Assembly (NCBI GenBank): GCA_035460985.1
Contig: DATHWC010000305.1
Location: 12,121 to 76,120, forward strand
DNA from: Lunatibacter sp035460985
GTDB taxonomy: Bacteria > Bacteroidota > Bacteroidia > Cytophagales > Cyclobacteriaceae
DNA length: 64,000 nucleotides
Reading direction: 5' to 3'
Below the pieces are notes generated by a model that saw nothing but the letters and a program-made list of their open reading frames with translations, had not been told where the DNA came from and made no database searches. This document shows positions 44,741 to 52,971 of the stretch, in pieces. The position numbers and the translations under genes were made by a program. How positions within the stretch are numbered: position 1 is the stretch's first letter; every line of letters begins with the position of its first letter.

Positions 44741-45040
44741 CTAATGAAATGTGTTTTTTCGCTGCGTTTTATTATGTTCAACCTCTTGTTTGAAATGATC
44801 CATGTCTTCTTCAATCCTGATTGCATAATCAATGGTAGTCTTCATAAGTTCCTGTTGGGAAGCAATTTGTTCCTTTAATCGCGCCAATTCCCTATTTAAT
44901 TCACCTAATTTATCCTCATAGGCTTTTCTAAGCTTCTCTTTTTCCAATTGCGCATTTTTCAATTCAGCCTTAAAAATCAAATATGCTTCAGGTGGCGTTC
45001 TCATGCTATTTATACTTAATTCAAAGGGGAAAATACCCAT
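44741..45040 (-). CDS. Small coiled-coil protein
   Basis: 99 aa from the ATG at 45040, or 87 aa from the ATG at 45004 (MRTPPEAYLIFKAELK), which I think is at least as likely. Almost wholly helical and charged, with a clear heptad stretch (LEKEKLRKAYEDKLGELNRE, then LARLKEQIASQQ). No signal, no membrane segment, no known domain. It lies alone between the STAS-like and the SDR genes. Confidence 0.5.
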   Translation of the reverse strand: MGIFPFELSINSMRTPPEAYLIFKAELKNAQLEKEKLRKAYEDKLGELNRELARLKEQIASQQELMKTTIDYAIRIEEDMDHFKQEVEHNKTQRKNTFH

Positions 45041-45073
45041 CTCAACAACTCATATTTTAACTTTCACGGTTTT

Positions 45074-45754
45074 TTACCGGATCACCGACATTCCACCATC
45101 AACATGGAGAACCTGGCCAGTTACCCATGACGACTTATCTGACAACAGATATAGTGCAGCCTCAGCGATATCCTTAGCGTCCCCATATCTGCCTAGAGGG
45201 TGTCTCTTCTTTGCGCCCTCCTTCTTATCATCGGTGGACAGCAATGAGGAGGCTAACGGCGTATCGGTCAGGGATGGGGCAACAGCATTTACTCGAATCT
45301 GCAAAGGTGCCCATTCCGCCGCCAGAGAGCGGGTCAATGATTCTACTGCTCCCTTCGCTCCCGCAATAGACGAATGGAAAACCAGGCCGGTTTGGGCCGC
45401 CACCGTACTAAATAGCACAACAGATGCCCCCTTCGAATTCTTCAACGCCTTAAAACAATCCTGCAGAACCCGCACAGCACCCAGGAAATTAATATCCAGA
45501 TCCTGCTGAAAGTCTTCCACTGTCAGCCGGTGAAAGGGCTTCAACGTAATACTCCCCGGGCAATACACTACTCCATGAATCTTCTCCGGAAGTTCATGGA
45601 GTGACTCTCCGCCTTTAGTTGCATCGAACCGGTTGGCATCCGTCCTACTTTTGGAATAAGCAAACGTATTTGCTCCAAGTTTCTCCAAGGCTTCGAGAAT
45701 TTCTTTTCCAATGCCACTACTCCCTCCTATAATTACTATATTTTTATCTTCCAT
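45074..45754 (-). CDS. Atypical short-chain dehydrogenase (SDR) lacking the catalytic Tyr
   Basis: 226 aa, classical SDR fold: NAD(P) motif GGSSGIGKE (about 10-18), NFLGAVRV, SLTDTP and a C-terminal GQVLHVDGGMSVI. The Ser is present (FSTVAAQTG, Ser116), but the Tyr of YxxxK is Ile130 in HSSIAGAK (Lys134 kept). Such Tyr-less relatives occur in Bacteroidota near other redox genes; activity, if any, must differ from normal SDRs. Immediately upstream on the same strand is folE, separated by a terminator. Confidence 0.85.
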   Translation of the reverse strand: MEDKNIVIIGGSSGIGKEILEALEKLGANTFAYSKSRTDANRFDATKGGESLHELPEKIHGVVYCPGSITLKPFHRLTVEDFQQDLDINFLGAVRVLQDCFKALKNSKGASVVLFSTVAAQTGLVFHSSIAGAKGAVESLTRSLAAEWAPLQIRVNAVAPSLTDTPLASSLLSTDDKKEGAKKRHPLGRYGDAKDIAEAALYLLSDKSSWVTGQVLHVDGGMSVIR

Positions 45755-45819
45755 ATTTTCTATTTCCTATAATGTATAATTGAAAAGTGGACAAATTGTT
45801 TTGCCGTTGCTATTACAGA

Positions 45820-45845
45820 AAAAACCGAAGTCGACTTCGGTTTTT
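45820..45845 (-). terminator. Terminator of the queD-folE unit
   Basis: Perfect palindrome (AAAAACCGAAGTC then its complement) giving a 13-bp stem with T-run, 53 bp beyond the folE stop on the minus strand. It is symmetrical. Confidence 0.85.
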
Positions 45846-45897
45846 CTTTAATTCTGCCTATGTAGAAGATGCTAAAAACTATCTAATTAATTAACGA

Positions 45898-46599
45898 CTA
45901 TTTTTTTAAGGTCAAATACTTCATAAACTCGTTGCGGGACTGCTCGTCTCTCTCAAACTTACCACTATAAAATGATGTCACGGTACTACTGTTCACATCA
46001 CCTACCCCTCTGGAGGACACGCACATGTGGTTAGCATCAATAATTACAGCAACATCTTCTGTTCCGAGGATTTCTTTCAGTTCATTTCCTATTTGCATCG
46101 TCAACCTCTCCTGAACTTGTGGTCTTTTGGCGAAATACTGTACGATTCGGTTTATTTTGGAGAGTCCGATGACGCTGCCGTTGGAAATATAGGCAACGTG
46201 CGCTTTTCCGTAAATAGGCACAAAATGATGCTCACAATGAGAGAAAAATGTTATGTCTTTCTCCACCAACATCTCATTGTATTTGTATTTATTCTCGAAA
46301 AGCTTCGCATCAGGTTTGTTTTTTGGATCAAGACCTGAAAAGACCTCTTTAATGAACATCTTAGCCACCCGCTTTGGTGTTCCCTTAAGGCTATCATCTG
46401 TCAAATCCAAGCCTAATACGTACATGATTTCTCTGAAATGTTTCTCAATAAGCTCTATTTTGAGCTCATCATCCATCTCAAAAGCATCATCCCGCAGGGG
46501 TGTTTCGTGTGACGTACCTACATGAGAATCTCCAATCTCATCGATCGCTTCGCTATAGGTCATTCCCGTCGTATTCAACAAAGTTTCTTTCTGTTTCAT
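45898..46599 (-). CDS. folE: GTP cyclohydrolase I
   Basis: 233 aa from the ATG at 46599; an ATG at 46563 would be shorter. It converts GTP to 7,8-dihydroneopterin triphosphate, feeding folate and queuosine synthesis. Zn-site and active residues: ITFFSHCEHHFVPIYG (Cys and His ligands), the RPQVQERLTMQI block, and ANHMCVSSRGV with the second Cys. A 35-residue acidic N-terminal extension precedes the core. The start lies inside queD (overlap 47 nt), so coupling is expected. Confidence 0.94.
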   Translation of the reverse strand: MKQKETLLNTTGMTYSEAIDEIGDSHVGTSHETPLRDDAFEMDDELKIELIEKHFREIMYVLGLDLTDDSLKGTPKRVAKMFIKEVFSGLDPKNKPDAKLFENKYKYNEMLVEKDITFFSHCEHHFVPIYGKAHVAYISNGSVIGLSKINRIVQYFAKRPQVQERLTMQIGNELKEILGTEDVAVIIDANHMCVSSRGVGDVNSSTVTSFYSGKFERDEQSRNEFMKYLTLKK

Positions 46600-46969
46600 A
46601 TAATCGTACAATTAACTCGTATGTTTTATCAATTTGGTTTCTCAAAATATTCCAAATAACCACAGCAATGTTTTCCGCTGTTGGATTGAGGTTTTTAAAT
46701 TCATGGGTATCTAAGTTTAAATTCTTATGGTCAAATTTCTTGATGATATGTTCTTGGATTAAGTCTTTCAACAATTTCATGTCATAAACATAGCCTGTTT
46801 CCGGATCTATGGATCCACGCAATTTGACCACCAAGTCATAATTGTGCCCATGAAAGTTGGGATTATTGCATTTACCGAAAATCGACTTGTTTTTTTCTTC
46901 CGACCAATTAGGGTTGTGAAGCCTGTGGGCGGCATTAAAATGTTCTTTTCGATACACGGTTACTTTCAT
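46553..46969 (-). CDS. queD: 6-carboxytetrahydropterin synthase (QueD/PTPS family)
   Basis: 138 aa. Zn-binding His in FNAAHRLH and HGHNYDLVV; catalytic Cys in GKCNNPNFHGH; Glu in LYETERNFVEY. It uses dihydroneopterin triphosphate, the FolE product, to make 6-carboxy-tetrahydropterin for queuosine; folE lies directly downstream. The alternative 6-pyruvoyl-tetrahydropterin synthase function cannot be excluded from sequence alone. Confidence 0.9.
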   Translation of the reverse strand: MKVTVYRKEHFNAAHRLHNPNWSEEKNKSIFGKCNNPNFHGHNYDLVVKLRGSIDPETGYVYDMKLLKDLIQEHIIKKFDHKNLNLDTHEFKNLNPTAENIAVVIWNILRNQIDKTYELIVRLYETERNFVEYDGNDL

Positions 46970-47261
46970 AAGGATACAAACTTGAATAAAATAACTTTGT
47001 TTAATATTTTATCAAAATAATTAAACGTTTTTCATAATCCATTCACTTTCAGCAAAATTACATATTTTGTCCACGGGGAGTTATTAAAACGTCCATTTTT
47101 GAATTGACAAGCAGGTAACATCCTGGAATGGGTTTTGGGTTCAAATCAATCTACATAAATAATTGGCCATATTTTTAATTTCATGCAATTATTTTCAACA
47201 CATTTTGTTATATTACTCAGAGATTGGTCAAAAACTTTAGCTATTTGATAAAAGTAACACT

Positions 47262-47993
47262 ATGAAGAGAATTTGGTGTATTGTAATTATATTTCTTTTT
47301 GCCCCCCTATTGTCCCAAGAAATTCACAGCAGTGCCGAAGAAAGGTTTCCCAACGCTTCCATATTACCCAAATATGCGGAAGATATCAATTTCCTTACCG
47401 AAGTATTGTTGAATGAATTTGATGAATCAAGACCCGTCCCAAAGAAAAGCATGCTTGAAAAAGCATTGACGGGTTATTTCAATCTGGTAGAGAAAGGAGC
47501 CATTTCGTCTGGACGACCACTCACTATCATAGATTTCTCCATTCCATCTACGGATGACCGCCTTTGGGTGATTGATATGAAGAAAATGAAAATACACCTT
47601 CAATCTCTTGTGGCACATGGGAGGAATTCGGGTGAAAACATGGCCGAAAATTTTTCGAATCAACATTCCAGCTATATGAGTAGCGTGGGCTTTTACCTAA
47701 CCGGCGAAACCTATCAGGGAAATCACGGGTATAGTCTACGATTGGATGGATTGGAAAAAGGATTTAATGACCAGGCCAGATCCCGGGCTATAGTCATACA
47801 TGGCGCGGATTATGTGGACGAAAAATTCATCTCTTCGACCGGAAGGCTGGGAAGAAGTTTAGGCTGTCCGGCATTGCCCATGGGAACTCATGAAGAAATC
47901 ATCAACGTCATCAAAGAAAAAAGCCCTCTCTTCATCTATGCGGAAGTTCCTGAGTATTTAGCCAAATCCCCCTTACTTAGACCCCTCGGATAA
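47262..47993 (+). CDS. Exported murein L,D-transpeptidase catalytic domain protein (YkuD_2)
   Basis: 243 aa with a signal peptide (about 1-19, ending LLSQ). YkuD_2 domain: the substrate strand VAHGRNSGEN, FYLTGETYQGNHGYSLRLDG, catalytic His in IVIHGADYVDE and Cys in GRLGRSLGCPALP. The family is related to L,D-transpeptidases that modify peptidoglycan, but the specific reaction for this branch is unclear. The 3' end overlaps the next L,D-transpeptidase gene by 17 bp, tail to tail. Confidence 0.87.
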   Translation: MKRIWCIVIIFLFAPLLSQEIHSSAEERFPNASILPKYAEDINFLTEVLLNEFDESRPVPKKSMLEKALTGYFNLVEKGAISSGRPLTIIDFSIPSTDDRLWVIDMKKMKIHLQSLVAHGRNSGENMAENFSNQHSSYMSSVGFYLTGETYQGNHGYSLRLDGLEKGFNDQARSRAIVIHGADYVDEKFISSTGRLGRSLGCPALPMGTHEEIINVIKEKSPLFIYAEVPEYLAKSPLLRPLG

Positions 47994-49665
47994 GGGGCAT
48001 GGACGTAGAAAGTGCTTTGTACAATTCCTCATCCCTTTCGTAGATATCATGTCTGAACATAGGAATACCCCTTGAATCTGTCCAAAAAGTCAGGTACAAT
48101 ATCACAACAGGTATTTTTCGTTTAAGCATGACAGTCTGTTCTTTGCGGCTATACATAGCTGCTAAAATCCGGTCATCCGACCACAAAGGTTGATCCGCCA
48201 ACAGTAACCTGGCTAATTCAAGAGGTTTTTGAATACGAATACACCCTGAACTGAGGGCACGGTCGTCGCGTGCGAACAACTCCTTGGATGGGGTATCGTG
48301 GATGTAAACATTATGCGAATTCGGAAACATAAACTTTACCCAGCCAAGCGAATTGGATGGTCCGGGGTCCTGCCTTACCATATAAGGAAAGTTGTTCGCC
48401 GTAATTCTACTCCAATCCACCGAATTTGGATCCACCTGCTGCCCGCTATGTGTCAATAGCCGCATGTTTTTGCTCGCCAGGTATCCTACATTTCGCTTGA
48501 TAGCAGGGATTACATCATTGCGGAGGATAGTTGGCGGGACAGTCCATGTAGGACTAAAAACCAGATAGGTCATAGGGGCATTGAATATTGGGGTTTTTCG
48601 ATAAGCCTGTCCCACGATTGCATTACTGTGAAGGAGGGTGTCTCTGCCTCTTAGATAGTCCATGGAATAATTGGCAATATTGACCAAAATCACCTCCGAT
48701 AATACCGTATCGGGCAACCATCTCAACCTCTCCATGTTTACTGTCGCTTGACGTATTAAATCTTTCGGAGATTTATTTAACGCTCGAATTGTAGCATTGC
48801 CAATTACTCCATCAGGGTTTAGTCCGTGTTTTTCCTGAAAAACCTGTAACCGTTTCAAGAGTGCTGAATCATAGGTCTCTGGGGATTCCGTTGAATCCAA
48901 GTGATTACCCTCCCAAAAATCCAATCTTTCCCTAATTTTTGGTACCGCGACATGGGACTCAAGTGGTTTGATGGATTTCTCCACAGCAATTTTTTGCCAG
49001 TTTCCGGTCACTTGATTTTCTTTTTGAAATAGACCCATCAAACTTCGCCTCATCCGTCCATACATGGGAAAAGCTGGATAAAGCGCTGAAATTCCTTTTC
49101 GAACATCGCCTGATTCGATGGATATTTTAAGTTTGGTGAGAACTTCTCTTCTAGGTTCCTTGCGTTGTATTTCCCATCCATATACACTATGGCTCGGGTC
49201 AACTTTTCCCTGATAGATGTGAGTGGCTAATTCCAAAAAAGCATCCGTCAGGAGTACGTCCAATACGGCCAATTCAATGACGCTAAGAGGTTCTCGAAGG
49301 CCACGGCTCGCATTCTCCATAGCTTCAAACTGTTTGTTAATTGCTTCCAAATGATAGTCTGCGGGGTCTAAGCCATCAAATTTACACTGTTGGATCTCAT
49401 AGCGCATTTCATATGCGGTACAGGAAAGTTTATCCCCATCTATCCAGGCTTCCCTGAATCCCCTTTCGGCATAAAAATCCATTCCTTCCCTAAAATGAAA
49501 GGCGCGATGGGAACCGATTTCCCAAGTCCCAACCCCACCATGTACTTCAAATAGATTTCTGATTTCGAACGCGGTGTGGTGGTGGTCTATTGTTTGCTGA
49601 GCAGGCGCATTATAATAGACAAACACTAGCAAAACACTGCATATCCATCCCCCTATTCTTTTCAT
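47977..49665 (-). CDS. L,D-transpeptidase of the YcbB/LdtD type
   Basis: 562 aa from the ATG at 49665, which gives a signal peptide (MKRIGGWICSVLLVFVYYN). Order: an N-terminal helical scaffold domain, PG_binding_1 (LLKRLQVFQEKHGLNPDGVI), then the YkuD catalytic domain (TPIFNAPMTYLVFSPTWTVP; NVYIHDTPSKELFARDDRAL; catalytic Cys in SSGCIRIQKP). It forms 3-3 cross-links in peptidoglycan. An ATG at 49695 would add 10 residues before the signal and is less likely. Confidence 0.92.
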   Translation of the reverse strand: MKRIGGWICSVLLVFVYYNAPAQQTIDHHHTAFEIRNLFEVHGGVGTWEIGSHRAFHFREGMDFYAERGFREAWIDGDKLSCTAYEMRYEIQQCKFDGLDPADYHLEAINKQFEAMENASRGLREPLSVIELAVLDVLLTDAFLELATHIYQGKVDPSHSVYGWEIQRKEPRREVLTKLKISIESGDVRKGISALYPAFPMYGRMRRSLMGLFQKENQVTGNWQKIAVEKSIKPLESHVAVPKIRERLDFWEGNHLDSTESPETYDSALLKRLQVFQEKHGLNPDGVIGNATIRALNKSPKDLIRQATVNMERLRWLPDTVLSEVILVNIANYSMDYLRGRDTLLHSNAIVGQAYRKTPIFNAPMTYLVFSPTWTVPPTILRNDVIPAIKRNVGYLASKNMRLLTHSGQQVDPNSVDWSRITANNFPYMVRQDPGPSNSLGWVKFMFPNSHNVYIHDTPSKELFARDDRALSSGCIRIQKPLELARLLLADQPLWSDDRILAAMYSRKEQTVMLKRKIPVVILYLTFWTDSRGIPMFRHDIYERDEELYKALSTSMPLIRGV

Positions 49666-49709
49666 TTCAGACAATTTAAAAATAATGTGGATCATTGCGG
49701 AAGCATTTT

Positions 49710-50561
49710 CTAATTTTCTAATGTATAGTCTTCATAAGCATGGCCAATCTCCCAGCATGGTTTAATCATATTTAAAAAAGATTCCAACCGGTTGAGTGGG
49801 ATTAAATTGGGGCCGTCACTCAAGGCCTTCGAAGGGTCCGGGTGGGTCTCTATAAAAAACCCATCCACACCCACAGCCGCAGCCGCACGGGCAAGGAACG
49901 GTGCAAACTCCCGCTGACCCCCACTGCTTCCGCCCATACCGCCGGGTTGCTGAACACTGTGCGTCACATCAAAAACGACAGGAGCAAATTGTCTCATGAT
50001 GGGAAGCGCACGCATGTCTACAACGAGGTTGTGGTAACCTAAGGAAAAGCCCCGCTCAGTAAGACAAACCTGTTGGTTGCCCGCTTCACGAACTTTGTCC
50101 ACCGCATATCGCATGTCCTCGGGGGCCATAAATTGTCCCCGCTTGATTTTAACGGCCTTTCCCGTCTCCGCAGCGGCGATAAGAAGATCTGTCTGCCTGC
50201 ATAAAAAAGCGGGGATTTGTAGCACATCCACCACAGCAGCCACTTCAGCTGCTTGATAACTCTCATGAATATCAGTCAACAAGGGGACCTTCAAGCGATT
50301 GCCAACTTCTTGCAACACCTTAAGGGCTTTTTCCCTCCCCACACTCCGAAAAGAACCGGAAGACGTCCTGTTAGCTTTATCAAATGATGCTTTAAACACA
50401 TAATGAAATCCATAGGCCTCTGCCAGAGATTTTGCCTTTTCTCCCACCTCCAAGCAGATATCCAAGCTTTCCACAGCGCAGGGTCCTGCAAAAAGAACTG
50501 GGAAGTCTCCTCCCAAAGAGATCCCTTCGCGGATATTCATCTGATACCTGTTTTTTTTCAT
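49710..50561 (-). CDS. kdsA: 3-deoxy-8-phosphooctulonate synthase
   Basis: 283 aa from the ATG at 50561 (the longer frame to 50618 would run into kdsC). It condenses PEP and arabinose-5-phosphate to KDO-8-phosphate. Motifs FAGPCAVES, KASFDKANRTS, TDIHES, AFLCRQTDL, DVTHSVQQPGG and IETHPDPSKALSDG. Next in line after kdsC, so these two KDO-pathway genes form a unit for lipid A-core synthesis. Confidence 0.95.
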   Translation of the reverse strand: MKKNRYQMNIREGISLGGDFPVLFAGPCAVESLDICLEVGEKAKSLAEAYGFHYVFKASFDKANRTSSGSFRSVGREKALKVLQEVGNRLKVPLLTDIHESYQAAEVAAVVDVLQIPAFLCRQTDLLIAAAETGKAVKIKRGQFMAPEDMRYAVDKVREAGNQQVCLTERGFSLGYHNLVVDMRALPIMRQFAPVVFDVTHSVQQPGGMGGSSGGQREFAPFLARAAAAVGVDGFFIETHPDPSKALSDGPNLIPLNRLESFLNMIKPCWEIGHAYEDYTLEN

Positions 50562-50605
50562 TTCTATCGTTGTTAACGGATTTCTATACCCACGCGTTGG
50601 CAAGA

Positions 50606-51166
50606 TCAACCCTCCCACTGGCTATTTATCAATTTTGCAACTATTCCCGGAAGTGCCCCCTTCGCGGTCAGAATTGAATCTGCCACCTCACGAAACGCAC
50701 CTTCCCCGCCCTTTAAGGAGCAAATAAAATCCACTTGATTCTTAACATATGGCAACGCATCGAGAGGTGCTGCTGAAAAACCTACTTTTGAAAGAATCTC
50801 CAAATCGATCAGGTCATCGCCCAAATAGGCACACTGGTCTGGAGTAAATCCCAAATCCGAAAGGATTTCCAGGACTTTGACATACTTGTCACGAACGCCA
50901 TGATAATGAAAATCTAGCCCCATTTGTTGACACCGGTTTTTGACCACAGCTACATCTCTTCCTGAAATCACCCCTGTTTGAATCCCCTCAGCTTGCAAAA
51001 ACGAAATGATCTGTCCGTCTTTCACTTGAAATTGTTTGTATTCCATTCCCTTATCGTCCAGAATGATTCCGCCGTTTGTCAGTACCCCATCTACATCAGT
51101 AATCAGCACGCGGATATTTTGGATTTTCGTTACCAGTTCAGGTGAAAGAGTTTGTGGGGTGTACAT
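50606..51166 (-). CDS. kdsC: KDO-8-phosphate phosphatase
   Basis: 186 aa from the ATG at 51166, directly after the upstream stop; the extension to 51220 would overlap the nitrilase gene. HAD-superfamily C0 type: motif I ITDVDGVLTNG (nucleophile Asp), Thr/Ser motif GVISGRDV, the Lys region and motif III AYLGDDLIDL. It dephosphorylates the KdsA product. 44 bp upstream of kdsA on the same strand. Confidence 0.93.
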   Translation of the reverse strand: MYTPQTLSPELVTKIQNIRVLITDVDGVLTNGGIILDDKGMEYKQFQVKDGQIISFLQAEGIQTGVISGRDVAVVKNRCQQMGLDFHYHGVRDKYVKVLEILSDLGFTPDQCAYLGDDLIDLEILSKVGFSAAPLDALPYVKNQVDFICSLKGGEGAFREVADSILTAKGALPGIVAKLINSQWEG

Positions 51167-51167
51167 A

Positions 51168-52709
51168 TTAACGTTTTTTCTTCCATTGGATTGAATACAG
51201 GTCCAGTCGCCGCTGCTCAAGGTTCCTCACGCTTCCCGCTTTCCTTAATTTAGTGAGCAGATCCAAGTCCACATCCGCGACAATGGTCGTTTCGGTATTC
51301 AAGGAAGCTTCTGCCACTGTTGCGTCATGTGGAAAGGAAAAATCTGAAGGGGAATAAATAGCAGCTTGAGAATGCTGAATATCCATGTTTTCCACTTTCG
51401 GAAGGTTACCTACAGAACCAGTAATGGCCACGTAGCACTCGTTTTCTATAGCCCTTGCTTTGGCGCAGGTACTTACTCTAAGGTAGGCATTTTTCGTATC
51501 GGTCCAAAACGGCACAAAGAGAATATCCATTTCCATCTCTGCAAGGATTCTTCCCAGCTCCGGAAATTCCACATCATAGCAAATAAGGATTCCGATTCTC
51601 CCGGCATCAGTATCGAACACTTTTAACCCATTGCCACCTTGAAGTCCCCAGTAGGCCTGTTCATCCGGCGTAATATGTAGCTTATATTGCTTGTCCATAG
51701 TACCGTCCCTTCTACAGAGGTAGCTCACATTCCGCAATTTTTTCCCATCATATTCAGGCATGCTGCCGGCGATGATATTCACGTTGTAGGAAAGGGCCAA
51801 CTCCCTCATCCTGCCTATGATCTCCTCCGTGAAATCAGCCAGGTTTCTGATTGCCTCGGACGCTTCCATGTTGTTGAATTCAGACAACAACGGCGCATTG
51901 AAAAATTCAGGAAAAAGGCAAAAGTCTGATTTGTAGTTGGATATGGTATCCACAAAAAACTCCACCTGCTGCATCAAATCATCCACATTGGCAAAACGCC
52001 TCATCTTCCACTGAACCAAACCAAGACGCACACTAGTCTTTTTGTTACCAATCAGCTTTTCTTCCTTTTCGTAATAGATATTTATCCATTCGAGCAATGT
52101 CGCATAAGCCCGGGAATCTAGATCCTCAGGAAGATATTTGGTAATAACTTTTCTTACGTGAAATTCATTGGCCAGCTGAAACGACAATACGGGATCAAAA
52201 ATCTCTTTGTTTTTCACCAATTCAATGTATTTCCGGGGAGTCATCTGTTCGGCATATTTGTTGAAGCCCGGGATTCTCCCTCCCGCAATGATGGATCGTA
52301 GGTTTAGATTTTCGCAAAGTTCCTTCCGCGCATCATACAACCTTCTGCCGAGCCTTAGGCCCCGATATTCCTTGTCAACAAATACGTCAGTTCCATATAG
52401 TGTATCCCCATCCTCGTCGTGGGTGTCAAATTTCCCATATCCGGTGATCTGATCATAAGTATGGGTGTCTCCAAATTTGGAATAGTCAACGATAAGGCTC
52501 ATTGCTACTGCCACCACCTTACCGTTGTCCTCGATACAGATTTGGCCTTCCGGAAAAGCTCTCACTTGATTAAGGAATTCTTCCTTAGTCCAAGCCATGC
52601 CCTGATTTTTATATATACTGACCATGATTTGACGAATCCCCTCATAGTCAGAAGGTTTGATATTTCTAAGCTTAAGTCGGTGTTCTAACTCTTCTTTTTT
52701 GTTACTCAT
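51168..52709 (-). CDS. GNAT acetyltransferase fused to a carbon-nitrogen hydrolase (nitrilase superfamily)
   Basis: 513 aa bifunctional protein. About 10-200 is a GNAT domain (YGTDVFVDKEYRGLRLGRRL carries the acetyl-CoA loop). About 225-500 is a nitrilase-superfamily domain with the Glu-Lys-Cys triad (CLFPEFFNAP; YKLHITPDE; LICYDVEFPE). This fusion is known in many bacteria; its substrates are not established. A perfect -7 element ends 4 nt before the ATG at 52709. Followed immediately by kdsC; a functional link is not obvious. Confidence 0.9.
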   Translation of the reverse strand: MSNKKEELEHRLKLRNIKPSDYEGIRQIMVSIYKNQGMAWTKEEFLNQVRAFPEGQICIEDNGKVVAVAMSLIVDYSKFGDTHTYDQITGYGKFDTHDEDGDTLYGTDVFVDKEYRGLRLGRRLYDARKELCENLNLRSIIAGGRIPGFNKYAEQMTPRKYIELVKNKEIFDPVLSFQLANEFHVRKVITKYLPEDLDSRAYATLLEWINIYYEKEEKLIGNKKTSVRLGLVQWKMRRFANVDDLMQQVEFFVDTISNYKSDFCLFPEFFNAPLLSEFNNMEASEAIRNLADFTEEIIGRMRELALSYNVNIIAGSMPEYDGKKLRNVSYLCRRDGTMDKQYKLHITPDEQAYWGLQGGNGLKVFDTDAGRIGILICYDVEFPELGRILAEMEMDILFVPFWTDTKNAYLRVSTCAKARAIENECYVAITGSVGNLPKVENMDIQHSQAAIYSPSDFSFPHDATVAEASLNTETTIVADVDLDLLTKLRKAGSVRNLEQRRLDLYSIQWKKKR

Positions 52710-52713
52710 GCCA

Positions 52714-52721
52714 CAAAAGTA
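52714..52721 (-). promoter_or_regulatory. -7 element abutting the GNAT-nitrilase start codon
   Basis: TACTTTTG on the minus strand ends at 52714 and the ATG begins at 52709. As for guaA, this predicts a leaderless or near-leaderless mRNA. Confidence 0.4.
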
Positions 52722-52971
52722 CTAAATTAAATGGGTATAATCCCCGTAAGAAAATATGTAAAAGGACCCCCGGCCTCATATTTCATTTTATCAAACCAAA
52801 AACGCAATTGCAGTATCGAGTCCGTGATTGCGTCCCTAGCGCGTATAAGCAAAAAAGTAAGCCTTCACCATACCAATCAAATGTGGTGGCGTCGGCAATT
52901 TTACACTGTATACCACTCAAAAGGTGTAACCAAAAAATTAAAATTGACCGTTGGGAAGAAATCGCTGCGCA

